A stretch of 64,000 nt of DNA from Bradyrhizobium sediminis (GTDB taxonomy: Bacteria; Pseudomonadota; Alphaproteobacteria; Rhizobiales; Xanthobacteraceae): contig NZ_CP076134.1 in NCBI RefSeq assembly GCF_018736085.1, positions 4,226,501 through 4,290,500 on the forward strand. Reading direction: 5' to 3'. The notes below the pieces were generated by a model. That model worked only from the letters and a program-made list of their open reading frames with translations, had not been told where the DNA came from and made no database searches. The position numbers and the translations under genes are program-made. Below are positions 61,076-64,000 of the stretch, in pieces. Position 1 is the stretch's first letter; each line of letters opens with the position of its first letter.

Positions 61076-62220
61076 TACCCACTATCCGAAGTGACTGAGT
61101 CATATTTGCACTATCGTGCGGCGTTGCGGCGTGATTCAAGATGGCATGATAAGCGATGCCATGAAAGTCCGGCTGCGGCCGGGAGATCGCGCGATCCTTG
61201 AAGCGCGGTTGCGCGCCGGCAGCACCGAGCAGCGGCAGCTGTTGCGGATACGGATCGTGTTGGAGGCGGCCGGCGGGCACGCGACACGGGAGATCGCCCG
61301 CGAGCTGGAGACGACGCCGACCACGGTCAGCTTGTGGCGTATCCGTTACGCGCGCGAAGGCCTTGATGGGCTGGAGGATCGGCTGCGGTCCGGCACCCCG
61401 CCGATCTACGACGAGGCGACCGACCAGCGCATTCGCAAGGTTCTCGACCAGCCGCCGCCCAAGGGTTTTGCACGCTGGAACGGGCCACTGATCGCGCGGG
61501 CTTTGGGCGACGTCGATGTGCAGTATGTTTGGCGATCGCTGCGCAAGCAGAAGATCGATCTGGCCGGACGCAAAAGCTGGTGCGAGAGCAACGACCCGGA
61601 TTTTGCGGCAAAGGCCGCCGATGTGGTCGGCCTCTATCTGGCGCCGCCGAAGAACGCGATCGTCCTGTGCGTCGATGAGAAACCGTCGATCCAGGCACTT
61701 GAACGGGCGCAGGGTTACTTGAAACTGCCGAACGGGCGCGCCCTGACCGGGCAAAGCCACGACTACAAGCGGCATGGCACGACAACCCTGTTTGCCGCCT
61801 TTGAGGTCGCCACTGGCAAGGTCCGGGCCACACACAAGAAACGCCGTCGCCGCAAGGAATTCCTCGACTTCATGGATGACGTCGTCGCCGCCTATCCAAA
61901 GGCACGGCTCAAGGTCATCCTCGACAATCTGAATACGCACCAGAAGAACGACGAATGGCTGAAACGCCACCCGCTTGTGACATTCCACTTTACGCCGACA
62001 CGCGCCTCGTGGCTCAATCAGGTCGAGGGCTGGTTCTCCATCTTGCAGGGCCAGTCGCTGACCGGCGCATCATTCACCTCGGTCGAGCAACTCAAGCAGC
62101 ACATTAATGCCTTCGTCAAAGCCTACAACAAACATGCGGAGCCGTTCATCTGGACAAAATCCAAAGTCCACCAGCGCCGCGTCAAAGGACGCCGTCTTAG
62201 TGACTTATGATTCCGGGTAC
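61075..62220 (+). mobile_element. IS630-family insertion sequence
   Basis: 1146 bp, flanked by a TA duplication (61073-61074 and 62221-62222). Ends begin GTACCC and finish GGGTAC, with imperfect terminal inverted repeats of about 26 bases sharing AGT-ACT-AG blocks. TA duplication is the IS630/Tc1 hallmark. Both ends and the transposase frame are intact, so insertion may be recent. Confidence 0.92.
61146..62210 (+). CDS. IS630-family transposase
   Basis: 354 residues from ATG 61146; a GTG at 61116 would add ten. N-terminal helix-turn-helix (GHATREIARELETTPTTVSLWR), then the DDE catalytic residues in LCVDEKPSIQ, VILDNLNTHQK and LNQVEGWFS. One uninterrupted frame, so no programmed frameshift. 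Confidence 0.93.
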   Translation: MISDAMKVRLRPGDRAILEARLRAGSTEQRQLLRIRIVLEAAGGHATREIARELETTPTTVSLWRIRYAREGLDGLEDRLRSGTPPIYDEATDQRIRKVLDQPPPKGFARWNGPLIARALGDVDVQYVWRSLRKQKIDLAGRKSWCESNDPDFAAKAADVVGLYLAPPKNAIVLCVDEKPSIQALERAQGYLKLPNGRALTGQSHDYKRHGTTTLFAAFEVATGKVRATHKKRRRRKEFLDFMDDVVAAYPKARLKVILDNLNTHQKNDEWLKRHPLVTFHFTPTRASWLNQVEGWFSILQGQSLTGASFTSVEQLKQHINAFVKAYNKHAEPFIWTKSKVHQRRVKGRRLSDL

Positions 62221-62277
62221 TAGCCGCGCAAATGAAGCTAACTCGGCTGTTTCTGCGCAACCCTGGGGTAAATGATA

Positions 62278-62291
62278 TTGATCTTGGTCAA
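62278..62291 (+). promoter_or_regulatory. FixK/FNR-like box for topoisomerase VI subunit B
   Basis: TTGATCTTGGTCAA, exact, 54-67 bases upstream of the start at 62345. The IS insertion lies just upstream and does not disturb it. Confidence 0.7.
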
Positions 62292-62344
62292 GCGCCCCCG
62301 CGGGAGCGTTGGATATATATTAATTGCTCTATGGATGATGAGGG

Positions 62345-64000
62345 ATGCACCTTGTGTCTGACAGGCACTCCCCACCCGCCACCGCCCTTGAAATGGCGGG
62401 TCGGCAGCGCGAAATTTCCGTTTCGGAGTTCTTTCTCAAGAATCGTCATCTGCTCGGCTTCGATACCCCTGCCAAGGCATTGGTCACTGCTGTCAAAGAG
62501 GCGGTCGACAACGCTCTCGATGCTTGTGAGGAAGCAGGGATACTCCCCGATATCAGCGTACAGGTGAGCGATCGCTACGGGAAATCGCGGGTCATCGTCG
62601 AGGATAACGGACCCGGAATTGTCGAGAGCCAGATCGCACGCATTTTCGGCAAGCTCCTCTATGGATCGAAATTCCACAAGCTCAGCCAATCGCGTGGCCA
62701 GCAGGGGATGGGGATCTCGGCTGCGGGAATGTACGGGCAGCTCACCATCGGCAAGCCGTTGCATATCATCAGCCGCATCAAGGGCGACAAGCTTGCTTCG
62801 GAAATGTATGTGTCGATTGATACCGCCAAGAACCAACCGGACATCCACAAGAAGAAGCGGCTGAAGTGGGACCGTCCTCACGGTACCCGAGTCGAGATGG
62901 AGATGGAGGGCCACTATCAGAAGGGGGCGCACTCGATCGAGGTCTATCTGAAGCAGACGGCAATCGCCAATCCGCATCTGGCTATCATCTACAAGGACCC
63001 GCACGGCGAAGAACTCCGCTTCGCCCGGACTACCAGGAAGCTCCCGCCCCGACCGGTAGAAATCAAGCCACATCCGTATGGCATCGAGCTCGGCCGGCTC
63101 ATTCAGATGTTGAGTAACAGCAAGAGCCGCACCCTGTTGCGGTTTCTCGAAGACGAGTTTTCCCGCGTGGGGAAGAAGACGGCGCTCAACATCATCGAAC
63201 TCGCCCGCCAGCATTCCGACAGGAAACTAAGCAATCGCTCCCATCCGAAACACATCGCCCACGCGCAGGCGACCGCGCTGCACAAGGCTATCCAGAAGAC
63301 GCGAATCCTGGCGCCGCGAACCGACTGCATCGTCCCGATCGGCGAGAAGCAGCTGCTCGACGGCCTGCACAAGGAATTGGAGGCGGACTTCTTTACCGTC
63401 ACCACCCGGCCGGCTGCGGCCTATCGGGGCAACCCGTTCCAGGTGGAAGTCGCCATCGCCTATGGCCGCCCCGGCGGGGCCGGCGTCGAAGTCGACGAGA
63501 GCGGCCACATGCGCAAGAAGGAAGCCCAGGAAACGCGCGCTTCCGAACACCTGATCGCGCAGAAGGACGAGCCGGTTCGTCTGCTGCGTTTTGCCAACCG
63601 GGTGCCGCTGCTCTACCAGCAGGCCAGCTGCGCGATCACCAAGGCCGTCATCCAGACGAACTGGCGAGGCTATGGCCTGCACCAGCCGAAGGGCGCCTTG
63701 CCGATCGCGCCGATGGCGGTCCTGGTCCATGTCGCCTCGGTCTGGGTGCCCTACACCTCCGAGTCCAAGGAGGCCATCGAGCCCTATCCGGAGATCCTCA
63801 GGGAGATCAAATTGGGGCTGCAGGAATGCGCGCGCAAGCTGGCGCATTACCTGCACCACGAGCAGCAGCTCCACCAGGAATACGACAGACGTACCTACAT
63901 CGAGAAATACCTGCCTCATATCGGCGTCGCCCTGCAGGACATCCTCGCCCTCAGCAACAATGAACGCGACTCCACCTTGAAGAAACTCGACGACGTGCTC
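62345..64000 (+). CDS. top6B: DNA topoisomerase VI subunit B, partial
   Basis: At least 552 residues from ATG 62345 (GAGGG upstream), running past the right edge. GHKL ATPase motifs: EAVDNALDACEEAG, VEDNGPGI and GQQGMGISAAGMYGQLT. REISVSEFFLKNRHLLGFDT is the family's opening. The transducer with conserved Lys (THRE...; here FANRVPLLYQQ) follows. Topo VI is chiefly archaeal and plant, and rare in bacteria. Subunit A should lie beyond the window. Confidence 0.93.
   Translation, partial: MHLVSDRHSPPATALEMAGRQREISVSEFFLKNRHLLGFDTPAKALVTAVKEAVDNALDACEEAGILPDISVQVSDRYGKSRVIVEDNGPGIVESQIARIFGKLLYGSKFHKLSQSRGQQGMGISAAGMYGQLTIGKPLHIISRIKGDKLASEMYVSIDTAKNQPDIHKKKRLKWDRPHGTRVEMEMEGHYQKGAHSIEVYLKQTAIANPHLAIIYKDPHGEELRFARTTRKLPPRPVEIKPHPYGIELGRLIQMLSNSKSRTLLRFLEDEFSRVGKKTALNIIELARQHSDRKLSNRSHPKHIAHAQATALHKAIQKTRILAPRTDCIVPIGEKQLLDGLHKELEADFFTVTTRPAAAYRGNPFQVEVAIAYGRPGGAGVEVDESGHMRKKEAQETRASEHLIAQKDEPVRLLRFANRVPLLYQQASCAITKAVIQTNWRGYGLHQPKGALPIAPMAVLVHVASVWVPYTSESKEAIEPYPEILREIKLGLQECARKLAHYLHHEQQLHQEYDRRTYIEKYLPHIGVALQDILALSNNERDSTLKKLDDVL

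Noticed and set aside
61056..61988. 310-codon minus-strand frame inside the insertion sequence
   Set aside because: Antisense of the transposase.

Overview
The window looks like an alphaproteobacterial chromosome segment, most likely Bradyrhizobium or a close relative in the Nitrobacteraceae. The reasons are high GC content, a badR-badH-badI-aliB alicyclic-acid cluster close to the Rhodopseudomonas/Bradyrhizobium versions, small protein families typical of rhizobia (DUF2267, DUF3775), and many FixK/FNR-type sites. No 16S rRNA or other species marker is present, so the genus is inferred.

Region 1 (1-10.1 kb) reads as ordinary accessory metabolism. It holds a MarR-controlled cyclohexanecarboxyl-CoA segment bracketed by two copies of a ~40-bp repeat, a TPR protein, an exported SRPBCC protein, a DUF1330 protein, and a divergent LysR / TctC-type receptor / tartrate-dehydrogenase-like set. 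At 10163-10206 lies the 3' part of a tRNA-Pro(CGG) gene with no 5' half. This looks like an attachment-site scar, and its orientation puts the inserted DNA to its right.

Region 2 (10.6-17 kb) is one seven-gene minus-strand operon. It encodes a two-subunit TPP-dependent 2-oxoacid dehydrogenase whose alpha subunit carries a Tat signal, a YgiT-type zinc-finger protein, two related exported mono-haem cytochromes, an MBOAT acyltransferase and an SGNH-like membrane protein. No E2 or E3 gene accompanies it.

Region 3 (17-62 kb and beyond) is a dense set of dormancy and stress genes: universal stress proteins, CBS-domain proteins, a hibernation factor fused to a cold-shock domain, BON protein, NAD salvage (pncA, pncB), PolX, Fpg, a radical-SAM/HhH fusion, class II ribonucleotide reductase, an ACP-ligase-acyltransferase fusion, RNA repair enzymes (RtcB, archease, ThpR), RNase Z-like protein, CapA, alanine dehydrogenase, a Lon-like protease, three DUF2267 paralogues and topoisomerase VI subunit B, which runs off the right edge. 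From 17.0 to 62.3 kb I count 15 exact TTGA-N6-TCAA sites and four one-base variants, nearly all in intergenic regions and mostly 45-110 bp upstream of a start codon. About one exact site would be expected by chance. I read this stretch as a physically clustered low-oxygen (FixK/FNR) regulon. Its gene content resembles the Mycobacterium tuberculosis DosR dormancy regulon.

Decay and rearrangement are visible. A USP-acyl-CoA-synthetase-CBS block exists twice with complementary damage (20.0-21.2 kb and 31.5-34.4 kb). There are remnants of a PEBP gene and a possible prs gene. An IS630-family element sits exactly in a stop codon at 61.07-62.22 kb.
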